Below the pieces are notes generated by a model. The model searched no databases and was not told the origin of the DNA. It saw only the letters and a program-made list of their open reading frames with translations. A DNA stretch of 64,000 nt from an uncultured bacterium (lineage in GTDB: Bacteria; Verrucomicrobiota; Lentisphaeria; Oligosphaerales; Oligosphaeraceae), in assembly GCA_902776645.1 (NCBI GenBank), contig CACYQT010000007.1, forward strand, positions 18,557-82,556, read 5' to 3'. Both the position numbers and the translations under genes were made by a program. This document shows positions 52,010 to 61,931 of the stretch, in pieces. Position 1 is the first letter of the stretch, and every line of letters starts with the position of its first letter.

Positions 52010-53722
52010 TTACATGATGGTGTAGGTGATGACTTCCGAGGCGGTGGTGATGCCTTGGAGGACCTGGTTGATGCCGTCCTGACGCATGGTGATCATGCCT
52101 TGGTTGACGGCGCATTCCTTGATGTACTGCGTCGGTTTACGCTGCGTGATGAGCTGCTGGATCTCCGGCGAGATATGGAGAAGTTCGAAGATACCGACAC
52201 GGCCTTTGTAACCGGTGTTGTTGCAGACGTCGCAGCCGCGGCCGTGGTAGAACTTGCGTCCGGCGAGTTCTTCACGGGTGATGCCGAGCAGCTTGAGCTC
52301 CTGGTCGTCCGGATCGTACGCTTCCTTGCAGTTGCGGCAGACGCGGCGGATAAGTCGCTGGGCGAGAACGCCGATCATGGTGGAGGCGATCAGGAAGGGC
52401 TCGATACCCATATCGATGAGTCGCGTGACGGCACCTGCGGAGTCGTTGGTGTGCAGCGTGGAGAGGACCAAGTGTCCCGTCAGGGAGGCCTGGACGGCCA
52501 TGGCGGCGGTTTCCGTATCACGGATCTCACCGACCATGATACGGTCCGGGTCCTGTCGCAGGAAGGCTCGCAGAGCGGACGCGAACGTCATGCCGACGTT
52601 TTCGCGGATCTGGACCTGCATGATGCCGTCGATATCGTACTCGATAGGATCCTCCGCCGTCAGCAGCTTGTCTTCAATGGTGTTGATTTCCTTCAGGCCG
52701 GAATAGAGCGTCGTGGTCTTGCCGGAACCGGTAGGCCCCGTGACGACGAAGATGCCGTTCGGGCGGGAGATGATGGCGCGGATGTCTTTGACGGTTTCCG
52801 GCGTCATGCCGAGGGCGTCCAGATCCAAGTTGACGACCGACCGGTCAAGAATACGGAGAACGACGGATTCACCATAACGCGTTGGAAGCGAGGAGACACG
52901 GATATCGATGGGGCGCTTGTTGATGCGCAGTTCGATACGACCGTCCTGCGGGATACGGCGTTCGGCGATGTTCAGGTTGGCCATAACCTTGATACGGGAG
53001 ATGACCGGAATGGCCAGATGCTTCGGCGGAGGCGCGATTTCGATCAGGGCGCCGTCCAGACGGTAGCGGATACGGAATTCGTCGGAGAACGGTTCGAAGT
53101 GGATGTCGGACGCCTTGTCTCGGATGGCCTGCTGGAGGACCAGATTGACGAATCGGACGATCGGGGCGTCGTTGGCGGCCTTTTCGAGGGCGTCCGCGTC
53201 GCTGAGATCGACGCTTTCCGCGTCATGGATCTGCTTCAGTTCATCCAGGATGCTTTCGATGGAGTTGTTGGCCTCCGGATAGTAGATGTCGAGCATTTCA
53301 TCGATTTCGGCGGGTATGCCGACGTAGACACGGCATTCGCGGTCCAGCGCGAAGGGCAGTTCGTCGATGAGCTTGTGGTTGAGGGGTTCGCGCGCGGCGA
53401 CGACGAGCACGTTGTCGTCTTCGACGGCGATCGGGATGACGCCGTAGAAACGTGCGATGTCCGGCGTGAGCTCCTTCATGATCTCTTCGTTGATTTCATG
53501 CTTGTGGAAGGAGTAGACCTCCGTGCCGAGATTTTCGGCGATGAGCTGGAGGAGCTGCTCTTCCGTGATGATATCGAAGTTGTAGAGGATGTTGACGAAA
53601 GGCTGGTTGTACTGCGCGCTTTCCTCATAGGCTTCTTCGAGCTGGTCTTCTGTGGCGAGTTTGGCGTCCAGCAGTAGATGCCAGATCACACTTGCATCAG
53701 CGTCAATGTCCATGTTCGGCAT
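52010..53722 (-). CDS. GspE/PilB assembly ATPase, copy A
   Basis: A 570-residue ATPase with an N-terminal MshEN-type domain (residues about 15-150), then the catalytic half: [61 protein letters not shown] tetracysteine zinc site is formed by CRNC and CDVC (residues about 450-490), ending YKGRVGIFELLHIS. It powers pilin polymerisation. The gene lies 54 bp behind a related ATPase; the pair probably serve different fibres. Confidence 0.95.
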   Translation of the reverse strand: MPNMDIDADASVIWHLLLDAKLATEDQLEEAYEESAQYNQPFVNILYNFDIITEEQLLQLIAENLGTEVYSFHKHEINEEIMKELTPDIARFYGVIPIAVEDDNVLVVAAREPLNHKLIDELPFALDRECRVYVGIPAEIDEMLDIYYPEANNSIESILDELKQIHDAESVDLSDADALEKAANDAPIVRFVNLVLQQAIRDKASDIHFEPFSDEFRIRYRLDGALIEIAPPPKHLAIPVISRIKVMANLNIAERRIPQDGRIELRINKRPIDIRVSSLPTRYGESVVLRILDRSVVNLDLDALGMTPETVKDIRAIISRPNGIFVVTGPTGSGKTTTLYSGLKEINTIEDKLLTAEDPIEYDIDGIMQVQIRENVGMTFASALRAFLRQDPDRIMVGEIRDTETAAMAVQASLTGHLVLSTLHTNDSAGAVTRLIDMGIEPFLIASTMIGVLAQRLIRRVCRNCKEAYDPDDQELKLLGITREELAGRKFYHGRGCDVCNNTGYKGRVGIFELLHISPEIQQLITQRKPTQYIKECAVNQGMITMRQDGINQVLQGITTASEVITYTIM

Positions 53723-53776
53723 GATATGTATCCCTATAATATATTATGGTATTGTTGTTGTTTGTTTCCAGACGGC

Positions 53777-55507
53777 TCAGGCCTCGTCGTTGACGGTGAT
53801 GCGGATGACTTCGGCGAGCGTGGAGAGACCGGCGGCGGCCTTTCTCATGCCGTCCTGGCGCAGGGTGCGCATGCCGATTTCCATGGCGCGGCGGCGGATG
53901 ACGGACGCGTCCGCCATCTGGTAGATGAGGCCTTCGATGGAGGCGTCCAGGATGAAGATCTCATAGATGCCGAGACGGCCCTTGTAGCCTTTGTTGCATT
54001 CGGAGCAGCCGGTTCCCTGGACGAATGTGCTGTTTTCGATGTCCTCTTTCGAAAGGCCGAGCTTTTCGGCCTCGAGATCCGTCGGAATATGCTTCTGCGA
54101 GCAGAATTTGCATGCGCGGCGGAGGAGTCGCTGGGCCATGATGGCTCGGACGGAGGATGCGACAAGGAAGGGTTTGATGCCCATGTCGATGAGTCGCGGG
54201 ATGGCGGACGGCGCGTCGTTCGTGTGCAGCGTGGAGAAGACCAAGTGGCCGGTCAGAGCGGCGTTGATGGCGATTTCACCGGTCTCGGAGTCACGGATTT
54301 CACCGACCATGATGACGTTGGGGGCCTGACGCAGCATGGAGCGGAGGGCCGCGGCGAACGTAAGGTTGACTTCCGTGTTGATCTGGACCTGGTTGATACC
54401 GGAAAGTTCGTATTCGACAGGGTCTTCCGCGGTGATGATCTTGCGCGTCGGCTGGTTGAGGGCGTGGAGGAAGGAGTAGAGTGAGGTGGTCTTGCCGGAA
54501 CCGGTAGGGCCGGTCACGAGGAAGATGCCGTCCGGGATGTTGATGATCCGTTCGATGGTCTGCTGGTCGTCTTCGAAGAATCCGAGTTCGGAGATACCCA
54601 ACATAACGCCGGATTTATCAAGAATACGCATGACGATGGATTCGCCGAAGTTGGCGGGGATGTCCGACACACGCAAGTCCAGGTCTCGTCCAAGGGCGGT
54701 GATGCGGATACGTCCGTCCTGCGGGATTCGGTGTTCGGACAAGTCCATGCCGGCCATCAGCTTAAGACGGGAGATGATCTGGTTCTGGAGGTATTTCGGC
54801 GGGTCTTTCTGCTGGTTGAGCACGCCGTCGATGCGGTAGCGGAGGCGGAAGCGTTTTTCCAGCGGCTCCAGATGGATATCGGAGGCGCGGGTACGGAAAG
54901 CTTCCAGAATGAGCAGGGAGACGAATCGGATGATCGGGGCCGCGTCGTCGCCGTTCTCCTTTTCCTTCGCGTCCATCGTGACATCCTGCGTGGCGCCGAC
55001 GGTCAAATCCGTCGTGGCTTCGGTCATATCTTCGAGAATGGAGCTTGCGTCGCCTTCCATACTGCCGTAGTAGCTGCCGAGAGCCTGCTCGATCTGGCGT
55101 TTCGTGGAGATGACGGGCTCGACCTCCATCTTCAGCAAGTAGCGGATGGAGTCGATGGTCTCAATGTCCGTCGGGTCTGCGACGGCGACACGCAAGATAC
55201 CGTTTGCGAAGGAGATAGGCACTGTTTTGTAGCGGAAGGCGACATCTCGCGGGACGAGCGTGATGACTTCCGTGGGCACTTTGGCGGAGGCATGGTCGAA
55301 GTCATACGTATCCATGCCGTACTCGGCGCCAAGAAGCTGCATGACATCCTGCTCCGAAACGAATTTCAGGTTGTAGAGCGCGTCCAGCGTGGAGGATTCC
55401 TCGCTGGCGGCGCGTTCCTTCGCCTCCTTTAGCTGTCCGTCATCGACAAGGCCTTGCTGAACAAGCAAATCGACAATGAAATCATCAATATCTAACACGG
55501 CGGTCAC
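53777..55507 (-). CDS. GspE/PilB assembly ATPase, copy B
   Basis: A 576-residue paralogue of copy A with the same order: MshEN-like N-terminus (DDFIVDLLVQQGLVDDGQLK), Walker A GPTGSGKTTSLYS, TAEDPVEYELSGINQVQINT, and zinc cysteines CKFC / CSEC before YKGRLGIYEIF. The first codon is GTG at 55507 with another GTG three codons later. It begins the four-gene operon, with a TTGACA promoter upstream. Confidence 0.95.
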   Translation of the reverse strand: MTAVLDIDDFIVDLLVQQGLVDDGQLKEAKERAASEESSTLDALYNLKFVSEQDVMQLLGAEYGMDTYDFDHASAKVPTEVITLVPRDVAFRYKTVPISFANGILRVAVADPTDIETIDSIRYLLKMEVEPVISTKRQIEQALGSYYGSMEGDASSILEDMTEATTDLTVGATQDVTMDAKEKENGDDAAPIIRFVSLLILEAFRTRASDIHLEPLEKRFRLRYRIDGVLNQQKDPPKYLQNQIISRLKLMAGMDLSEHRIPQDGRIRITALGRDLDLRVSDIPANFGESIVMRILDKSGVMLGISELGFFEDDQQTIERIINIPDGIFLVTGPTGSGKTTSLYSFLHALNQPTRKIITAEDPVEYELSGINQVQINTEVNLTFAAALRSMLRQAPNVIMVGEIRDSETGEIAINAALTGHLVFSTLHTNDAPSAIPRLIDMGIKPFLVASSVRAIMAQRLLRRACKFCSQKHIPTDLEAEKLGLSKEDIENSTFVQGTGCSECNKGYKGRLGIYEIFILDASIEGLIYQMADASVIRRRAMEIGMRTLRQDGMRKAAAGLSTLAEVIRITVNDEA

Positions 55508-55552
55508 TCTGTTAAAGGGTTGGTACTATTATCGGATTTTAGCTAATTTAAA

Positions 55553-55580
55553 AAAATAATGCTTATTTTCAATCTGTCAA
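55553..55580 (-). promoter_or_regulatory. promoter of the pilus/secretion operon
   Basis: Minus strand TTGACA (55580-55575), 16 bp, TATTTT (55558-55553), about 45 bases before the GTG start. Confidence 0.6.
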
Positions 55581-55651
55581 AAGAATAACCTTAATATTTG
55601 GTTATATTTATAAGGAAAAGACGTGAGATTTTTTCAGAAACAGGACAAGAC

Positions 55652-56563
55652 ATGACAATGAAAGGCAGATTGGTCGATATAAAACGCTTTGCGGTGCATG
55701 ACGGACCGGGCATCCGGACGACGGTTTTTCTGAAGGGCTGTCCGTTGCGCTGCCGTTGGTGCCACAATCCGGAGAGCCGCGAGACGAAGCCTGAACTGGC
55801 GTTTCTCGCCCACAAATGCGTCCAATGCGGCGACTGCGCGGCGGTCTGCCCGCATGGCGCCCATGTCTTCGACGACGGCGGCCACCGTGTCGACCGTGAA
55901 AAATGCGTCGCCTGCGGCCGTTGCGCGACGGAGTGCCTCCATGACGCTTTAATATGGTACGGTATGGAGCAGCCGGTGGAGGACGTGGCGGCGGCGGTGC
56001 TGGAGGACAAGGCGTTTTATGAGCATTCGGGCGGCGGCGCGACGGTTTCCGGCGGCGAACCGCTGCTGCAGGCGGATTTCTGCGCGGAGCTGTTTTCACT
56101 GCTGAAGAAGGATGGCGTCCATTGCGCCGTCGATACTTGCGGGATGGTGCCGTGGGAGCGGTTTGAGAAAGTTCTGCCGTTGGCGGACATGTTCCTCTAC
56201 GATCTGAAGCAAATGGATTCCGCGAAGCATCGCGACGGGACGGGCTGCGGCAACGAGCTGATTCTGGAGAATCTTGCGAAGCTTTCCAAGACCGGCAAGC
56301 CGATCGAGATCCGGATGCCGCTGATTCCATGTTATAATATGGAAGAGAACGACATCCGGCGGGCCGGCGAATTTCTCTCGAAGCTTGAGAACATCGTTGC
56401 CGTGAGACTTCTGGCGTACCATGCGATGGCGCGGTCGAAATTCACGGCGATTGGCGTGGAGGACACGATGCCGCATGTCGAGCCGCCGACGGTCGATGAT
56501 CTGGAGGCGGTGGCGGAAATCCTTCGCGGCTATGGCCTGAACGCCATCAATTCGAAGAAATAA
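55652..56563 (+). CDS. glycyl radical enzyme activase (radical SAM, two extra 4Fe-4S clusters)
   Basis: A 303-residue enzyme; the start at 55652 follows CAGGAC and precedes the family N-terminus. The SAM cluster motif is CPLRCRWC, preceded by [19 protein letters not shown]. Two ferredoxin motifs, [11 protein letters not shown] and [11 protein letters not shown], mark the subgroup activating dehydratase-type enzymes rather than PFL, whose activase lacks them. [11 protein letters not shown] binds SAM. It should install the glycyl radical on the enzyme at 31881, the only such enzyme in the window. It is a single gene between divergent neighbours. Confidence 0.93.
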   Translation: MTMKGRLVDIKRFAVHDGPGIRTTVFLKGCPLRCRWCHNPESRETKPELAFLAHKCVQCGDCAAVCPHGAHVFDDGGHRVDREKCVACGRCATECLHDALIWYGMEQPVEDVAAAVLEDKAFYEHSGGGATVSGGEPLLQADFCAELFSLLKKDGVHCAVDTCGMVPWERFEKVLPLADMFLYDLKQMDSAKHRDGTGCGNELILENLAKLSKTGKPIEIRMPLIPCYNMEENDIRRAGEFLSKLENIVAVRLLAYHAMARSKFTAIGVEDTMPHVEPPTVDDLEAVAEILRGYGLNAINSKK

Positions 56564-56598
56564 GGGACAGAAGGGACGAAAGGGACGGAAAGGATGGG
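56564..56598. repeat. nonamer array GGGACGAAA
   Basis: GGGACAGAA, GGGACGAAA, GGGACGGAAA, GGATGGGAG starting on the base after the TAA stop of the activase gene and reaching the stop of the convergent GH13 gene. Confidence 0.85.
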
Positions 56599-56601
56599 AG
56601 A

Positions 56602-57963
56602 TCAAATGTTCTGCACGGTGTAGCCGTACGGAAGCAGATCGAATCTCGCGGTTCCGTCCGGCAGGCGGCGCCATGCGGCGCCGCTGGACAGAAGTTCGCC
56701 CCAAAGATCGATGTTGCCGCATTCCGTCTTGACGACAACGGACAGCGGTTCGTCCGTCGTGTTGACGACGGTCAGCACGGTCTGCTCCTCCGCGACGCGG
56801 AGGAACGCGAGAACGGCGTCCGGACGGTCGTTTTCCAGCCAGACGGTCTCGCCTTCCTGCAGGGCGACATTGCCATGGCGGAGAGTGGTCAGCGATTTCG
56901 TGAAATCGAGGCGTTCTTCACCGATGTCGGAGAGGGCGAGCGACCAGTTGATGACGAAATTCTTGCCATGGTCGCGGTTGGCGAAAATCGAATGATGGGC
57001 GTTGTCCGCGATCTCTTCGCCGTTGTAAATGAACGGGATGCCGTCGATGGTGAAATTGAGCAGCGTGGCGGCCTGGACGAGTTCCGGCGAGCCGACCATG
57101 TTCCAGCGTCCGTCGCCCAGATCCATGGAGATGTCGTGGTTTTCAAGATTGCGCAGGAAGAGGGTGCCCTGCGGCATCTTGTCCCGCATGGCGGTCCATT
57201 TTTCAACGAGATGGGAGGCGGGCATTTTCTGGAGGAAGACATTGCGGATGGCGGTTGACCATGTGAAGCCGTAGCTGATGTCATAGGCGTTGACGGTCGC
57301 GAGCGGATTTTCGCTTTCGGCGAGCATGACGACCTCCGGCTTGATGGCCTCGATGCGGCGGCGGCCCTCCTCCCAGAAATCTTCCGGAACGGAGCTTTCG
57401 ACATCCGTGCGGAAGCCGTCCACATCGAAATCGCGGATCCAGTATTCCATGTTCTTCCAAAGATATTCGCGGAGTTCGGGGCAGTCGAAATTCAGTTCGG
57501 GGAAATGCCATCTGCCGTTTTTGACGGTGCCGTCTTCGTTGCGTTTCACGAAATCCGGATGGTCTTCGATGAAGACGGCAGTCGGCCCGCAATGGTAGTA
57601 GACGAGATCGAGCATGACCAGCAGGCCGAGGCTGTGGGCGACGGTGACGAAACGGCGGAGGTCGTCGTCCGTGCCGTATTCGGGATCGGTCGCGAAGTAG
57701 TCTTTGATACGATACGGGCTGTAGGGGTTGTCCATCTTGGAGGCGTTTTGGCGGTCCGACCAGAATTCCGTCCGCGGATCGTCGTCCGCCGTCATCTGCG
57801 GGCAGAGATAGACGATGTCGACGCCGAGCGAAGCGACATGCGGCAGCATGCGTGTGGCGGCCTCCAGCGTGCCTTCGGGCGTGAACGGCCGGAGGAACAA
57901 TTGGTAGATGACGGCGCTTTTCACATAATCGGAAACTTCTTTCGCAGGTGTCGTATTTGGCAT
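56602..57963 (-). CDS. alpha-amylase family (GH13) glycoside hydrolase
   Basis: A 453-residue protein without a signal peptide, so cytoplasmic. ATG 57963 is preceded by AAAGGAA. GH13 landmarks: VIYQLFLRPFTPEGTLEAAT, LLVMLDLVYYHCGPTA, nucleophile region DVDGFRTDVES, acid/base Glu in VVMLAESENP, and NLENHDISMD. Compact, lacking domain extensions, which fits an oligosaccharide hydrolase or transglycosylase. It lies next to an array-flanked RsmB-like gene and has no carbohydrate operon around it. Confidence 0.92.
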   Translation of the reverse strand: MPNTTPAKEVSDYVKSAVIYQLFLRPFTPEGTLEAATRMLPHVASLGVDIVYLCPQMTADDDPRTEFWSDRQNASKMDNPYSPYRIKDYFATDPEYGTDDDLRRFVTVAHSLGLLVMLDLVYYHCGPTAVFIEDHPDFVKRNEDGTVKNGRWHFPELNFDCPELREYLWKNMEYWIRDFDVDGFRTDVESSVPEDFWEEGRRRIEAIKPEVVMLAESENPLATVNAYDISYGFTWSTAIRNVFLQKMPASHLVEKWTAMRDKMPQGTLFLRNLENHDISMDLGDGRWNMVGSPELVQAATLLNFTIDGIPFIYNGEEIADNAHHSIFANRDHGKNFVINWSLALSDIGEERLDFTKSLTTLRHGNVALQEGETVWLENDRPDAVLAFLRVAEEQTVLTVVNTTDEPLSVVVKTECGNIDLWGELLSSGAAWRRLPDGTARFDLLPYGYTVQNI

Positions 57964-57991
57964 GCTAATTCCTTTACTATTAATAATATAG

Positions 57992-58022
57992 CTACTAACC
58001 ACTAACCACTAACCACTAATCA
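57992..58022. repeat. heptamer array CCACTAA overlapping a stop codon
   Basis: CTACTAA, CCACTAA, CCACTAA, CCACTAA, TCACTTT; the TCA at 58020-58022 is the TGA stop of the RsmB-like gene on the minus strand. Confidence 0.85.
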
Positions 58023-59366
58023 CTTTTTAACCATTTTGGCGGTGAACATGGCGTCGCAGTCGGCGTCCCATGGCCAGAGCTGGTTCGTGCCGTCTGTCTG
58101 ACGGCTGGTCAGCGGGCAGATGAAGGGGGAGAGTTCGTATTCGGGATGGCGTGAGAGGAAGTCCTCGACGATGGCCTGGTTCTCCGCCGAAAACATGGAA
58201 CATGTTGAATAGACGAGCGTTCCGCCTGGCATGACGGCTTTCGAGGCGTTCTCCAGAAGCTGCGACTGCAGATCGTTGAAGCTTTGGATGTCGTCGTCGA
58301 ACGTGGTCCACCGTCCGTCCGGATTGCGCCGCCATGTGCCCGAACAGGAACATGGCGTGTCGACAAGCACGCCGTGGAAAAGATTGTTGTATCGCGGCAC
58401 TTCCTTTCCCAGCCATTCCTTGCAGCGGATGTTCGGGAACTGCGCACGCCGTGCGCGGAGCTTCAGATCCTGCAATTTGTGGACGCGGATGTCGCTGGCG
58501 GTGATGATTCCCTTCCGTTGCATGAGCGACGCAAGATGGAGCGTCTTGCCGCCGCCGCCCGCGCAGGCGTCCCACCACTGCTGGCCGGGCTTTGGATCGC
58601 AAATCAATGCGACGCATTGGGATGCGATGTCCTGTATTTCGAAGGCGCCGTTACGGAACGACTGCAACGCACGCAGGTTGCCGCCCGCGAATTCGAGGCA
58701 GACGGCGTCCTGCATGACGGGATGGAGGGACGCACGGAAGTCGTTGTCACGCAGTTCGGCGAGAACGTCTTCCGGCTTCTCCGCATAGAGCCGCAGCCAG
58801 ACAGGCGGGCGGTGCTGCAGCCATTCCAACAGCTCTTCGACAGGGCGCGGCGGATTGATGCGCGCATAGCACCATTCCGGCAGCAAGTCCATCTGGCGGA
58901 GAGACTTGCCGCCGTCGTCCAAGAACGGTTTCAGATAGCGTTTGCGGTCCAATGCGGCGGCGTCCTGCGGGAGGAACTTGATGTCGTCGCGTTCGAATCC
59001 GGCCTCTTCGAACCACCATGCGGCGGCGGGCGGCAGTTCGTTCTTCCCCTCCATGTACCACGCCATGGAGAAGAGCGGATAGAAGGCGGACAGCGGGAAG
59101 CTCAGTTCCGTCTTCTTCTCCGGATGTTCGACCGCCTCACGGAAAGCCTTCGGCGCCAGATGCTTCAGCCATCCCCACCAGCGGAGCACGGAGAACAATG
59201 TCTCCGAAATGAGACGGCGGTCGCGCGAACCGAATTCGTGGTGTTCATAGAACGCCGACGACAGCGAACGATCCGCCGGACGCCGCCTCAGCAGCGTCTC
59301 CGCGAGCACGTTCGCGACGATTTCCGCGCAATGAAACCCTTGACTGGCAATACGATCTGAATTCAT
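58020..59366 (-). CDS. RsmB/NOP family rRNA cytosine-C5 methyltransferase
   Basis: A 448-residue protein. The first 150 residues are a NusB-like helical domain (FHCAEIVANVLAETLLRRRP, RDRRLISETLFSVLRW). The methyltransferase half has WDACAGGGGKTLHLASLM for SAM binding, VDTPCSCSGTWRRNPD with the catalytic Cys, and LVYSTCSMFSAENQAIVEDF with the release Cys. Likely target is 16S rRNA C967, by analogy with RsmB. No ribosome site is visible: a GGGACAACT-type array sits directly before the ATG. Confidence 0.9.
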   Translation of the reverse strand: MNSDRIASQGFHCAEIVANVLAETLLRRRPADRSLSSAFYEHHEFGSRDRRLISETLFSVLRWWGWLKHLAPKAFREAVEHPEKKTELSFPLSAFYPLFSMAWYMEGKNELPPAAAWWFEEAGFERDDIKFLPQDAAALDRKRYLKPFLDDGGKSLRQMDLLPEWCYARINPPRPVEELLEWLQHRPPVWLRLYAEKPEDVLAELRDNDFRASLHPVMQDAVCLEFAGGNLRALQSFRNGAFEIQDIASQCVALICDPKPGQQWWDACAGGGGKTLHLASLMQRKGIITASDIRVHKLQDLKLRARRAQFPNIRCKEWLGKEVPRYNNLFHGVLVDTPCSCSGTWRRNPDGRWTTFDDDIQSFNDLQSQLLENASKAVMPGGTLVYSTCSMFSAENQAIVEDFLSRHPEYELSPFICPLTSRQTDGTNQLWPWDADCDAMFTAKMVKK

Positions 59367-59369
59367 AAT

Positions 59370-59414
59370 GGGACAACTGAGACAACTGGGACGATTGGGA
59401 CATCTGAGACTTGG
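59370..59414. repeat. nonamer array GGGACAACT next to a start codon
   Basis: Exact 9-bp units from 59370: GGGACAACT, GAGACAACT, GGGACGATT, GGGACATCT, GAGACTTGG. It is 3 bases from the RsmB-like ATG, where a Shine-Dalgarno site would be expected, and ends 12 bases from the stop of the upstream oxidoreductase. Confidence 0.85.
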
Positions 59415-59426
59415 AGCAAGACAAGC

Positions 59427-60749
59427 TCAGTAGAGATTCACAAGATCCTTCACCTTCACGGGGAGGCCGGTCTTGATGGACTGGTTGGCCGCGATGCCGG
59501 TGAGAATCGAATTGGCGCCGTCGATGTAGCCGGCCGCATGGCCGAGCGGATCGTCCGTGACGCCAACCAGAACATCGCGCAGCATGCGCGAGTCGCCGCC
59601 GCCGTGGCCGGACTTGTCGCCCTGGTCGTATTCGATGACCTGCGGCTTGCCCCACATCGGCTGGAAGATGATTTCCGGAATGAGATTCTTCTTGTCTTCC
59701 ATTTCGCGCATGCCCGGAATGACGAGATCCTCCGCGTCGCTGCTCGTCAGGAAGGCCTTTTCGACGACGTTGAATTCAAGACGGCCCTTCGTGCCGTTGA
59801 AGACGATTCGGTAGCCTTCCCAAGGCATGAACGCGTTCAGCGCATAGGTCATGTTAACCTTATTCTTATAATGGACCATGACGGACATCGTGTCTTCGAT
59901 GGAGATGCCGTCGCCGAAGACGGACTGGTCGCGATAGTAGCCGTCGCAGTGTTCGGCATTGTAGTAAAGGCCCATCATTTCGGAATTTGGATTGCTCTCA
60001 TCGACCTTAAGCGCGAAGGGATCCTTCTTGGCGATTTCGGAGCCGCGGACGCGGTTGTAGAATTCTTTCACGCCGCGCTTTTCGGCGTTTTCACGGCCGT
60101 AGAAGCGGAGGTCGCCCATGGCGAAAACGGTTTCAGGGGAGGAGTTGATCCACCAGTTGACCAGATCGAAATGGTGCGTCGCCTTGTGGACGAGCAGGCC
60201 GCCCGAATTGCGTTTGTCACGATGCCAGCGGCGGAAATAGTCCGCGCCGTGGGACGTGTCGAGTAGCCATTCAAAATGGACGGAGATGATTTCGCCGCAG
60301 ATGCCCTGCGCGAGAAGCTCCTTCACTTTCGTGTTGCGCGGCGCGTAGCGGTAGTTGAAGCAGACGGTGAGATTCTTGCCGGTCTTGTGCTTCGTGTCGA
60401 TGATCTGCTGGCATTTTTCGGCGTCCATCGTCATGGGTTTTTCCGTGATGACGTCGCATCCGAGCTCCATGGCGCGGCAGATGTAATGGTGGTGCGTGCG
60501 GTCCATGGAGGTGACGATGATGCGGTCTGGCTTCTGCTCCTGGATCATCTTGTCGAAGTCGTAATGGCGGTAGGTTGGAAGCGGCTCGTGTCCGAATTTG
60601 TCATGGATTTTCTTGTTGTAGTAGTCCATTCGGGCCTGGTTGAGGTCGCAGAACGCGAGCAACTGCCCGTATTCCTTGAAATCGCCCATGAGAGCGTTGG
60701 TGTACATCCACGAACGGCCGCCTGTTCCGACAATGCAATAGGTTTTCAT
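59427..60749 (-). CDS. Gfo/Idh/MocA family oxidoreductase
   Basis: A 440-residue NAD(P)-dependent enzyme; ATG 60749 follows AGGAG and begins the Rossmann strand YCIVGTGGRSWMYTNAL. The EKP motif is DVITEKPMTMDAEKCQQI, followed by NLTVCFNYRYAPRN. The C-terminal half carries RRWHRDKRNSGGLLVHKATH with the conserved Lys/His region typical of the family. It acts on an unidentified sugar or inositol derivative. The gene stands alone next to RsmB-like and pseudopilin genes, so context does not name the substrate. Confidence 0.9.
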   Translation of the reverse strand: MKTYCIVGTGGRSWMYTNALMGDFKEYGQLLAFCDLNQARMDYYNKKIHDKFGHEPLPTYRHYDFDKMIQEQKPDRIIVTSMDRTHHHYICRAMELGCDVITEKPMTMDAEKCQQIIDTKHKTGKNLTVCFNYRYAPRNTKVKELLAQGICGEIISVHFEWLLDTSHGADYFRRWHRDKRNSGGLLVHKATHHFDLVNWWINSSPETVFAMGDLRFYGRENAEKRGVKEFYNRVRGSEIAKKDPFALKVDESNPNSEMMGLYYNAEHCDGYYRDQSVFGDGISIEDTMSVMVHYKNKVNMTYALNAFMPWEGYRIVFNGTKGRLEFNVVEKAFLTSSDAEDLVIPGMREMEDKKNLIPEIIFQPMWGKPQVIEYDQGDKSGHGGGDSRMLRDVLVGVTDDPLGHAAGYIDGANSILTGIAANQSIKTGLPVKVKDLVNLY

Positions 60750-60810
60750 GTTTGCTCCTGTGAAGAAGGTTGATTTTTTATATGGAAAAGACACATCTAT
60801 AAAAAATAAA

Positions 60811-60860
60811 GCCTAAAGCCAAAAGTTCAAAGCGAAACGGCTTCAAACAGGGCTTTAGGC
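60811..60860 (-). terminator. terminator after pseudopilin copy 5
   Basis: GCCTAAAGCC (60811-60820) with GGCTTTAGGC (60851-60860); on the minus strand the stem is followed by TTTATTTTTT. An additional perfect hairpin CCCTGTCCG/CGGACAGGG lies at 60871-60892, nearer the stop codon. Confidence 0.75.
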
Positions 60861-60909
60861 TTGCATATCGCCCTGTCCGATGGCGGACAGGGCATCGTCG
60901 GGAAGATTG

Positions 60910-61653
60910 TCAGTTGACATCCCAATGGCAGTCGGTGGAACCGCTGGCATGGCCGTTGCGCAGCGGACCATACCACTTGCGCCACTGGACGGCTTCGACG
61001 TGGCCATCCATGAACGTGGTGTTGATCATGCCGTTGTGGCGCGGGACCGCCAGACGGGAGTAGTCGCCCCACTGGTCGTCGGTATCCCTGATAGGCGGAT
61101 TCACGAACTGGTACTGGGTGACCGCCTTGCCCATGCCGACCCATTTCTGGACATCCAGAACGCCCAAGGCGTCCGACGTGCACTGCTGCGCGTCCGCGAA
61201 GAGGGACGTCCACGACGCTGTCGCGTATTGGCCGAGTTTGCGGATGGTGCTCGTGGCGGTGAAGTTGCCCCACGGCATGACGACGCCCTGGTCGCCGTAG
61301 CCGCGGTCGTAGGTGACCGACGGGCACTGGAACGTCTTCATGGACTTGTTCCAGACGCCGCTGACCTTGCCGGAGGTATTGCCGCCGCCTTCAATGTAGG
61401 GAGTGATGTAATCGTACCAGTAGGGAGTGCCCGACGGGTCGCTGGCGTACATGCCCCAGCAGGGGATGTTGTCATGGTCCTGCGTGTATTGCAGGAGCCC
61501 GAGTCCGAGCTGTTTCATGTTGGACGTGCAGGAGATTGCGTAGGCCTTTTCGCGGGCCTTCGCGAGGGCGGGGAGCAGCATGGCGGCCAGAATCGCGATA
61601 ATCGCGATGACGACCAGCAGCTCAATCAGCGTGAATTGCAGGATTTTCTTCAT
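60910..61653 (-). CDS. pseudopilin, copy 5 (intact member of a four-gene tandem)
   Basis: A 247-residue protein; ATG 61653 follows AAAGGA. It begins [15 protein letters not shown], with Gln at position -1. The head has [20 protein letters not shown] and ends [20 protein letters not shown] then [19 protein letters not shown]. It is the intact reference for its three broken or partial neighbours. Confidence 0.92.
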   Translation of the reverse strand: MKKILQFTLIELLVVIAIIAILAAMLLPALAKAREKAYAISCTSNMKQLGLGLLQYTQDHDNIPCWGMYASDPSGTPYWYDYITPYIEGGGNTSGKVSGVWNKSMKTFQCPSVTYDRGYGDQGVVMPWGNFTATSTIRKLGQYATASWTSLFADAQQCTSDALGVLDVQKWVGMGKAVTQYQFVNPPIRDTDDQWGDYSRLAVPRHNGMINTTFMDGHVEAVQWRKWYGPLRNGHASGSTDCHWDVN

Positions 61654-61854
61654 GGTTGGATCCTTTGTTGTTTGTTGGAATTCAAGAGAATACGATACTG
61701 TATAATATAAATGTATATTTAAAGACAAATCTTAATATATACGTTTGTCAGATTAAATCAAACGTTTTTTGCCCGGATTGAAATAAAATGTTGATTTTTG
61801 CTTTTAAACAACCATGAAGAGTCTGTCAATGAAAGGATTTCTGCTTTGGGAAAC

Positions 61855-61894
61855 AAAAAAACGGACTGCCTCGTAATGAGGAAGTCCGTTTTTA
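61855..61894 (-). terminator. intrinsic terminator after pseudopilin copy 6
   Basis: ACGGACT (61861-61867) pairs with AGTCCGT (61883-61889), with an inner CCTC/GAGG helix; on the minus strand followed by at least seven T. Confidence 0.85.
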
Positions 61895-61931
61895 GCTTAT
61901 GCATGCCGATTCAGGGGTGGCATGCGATGTA

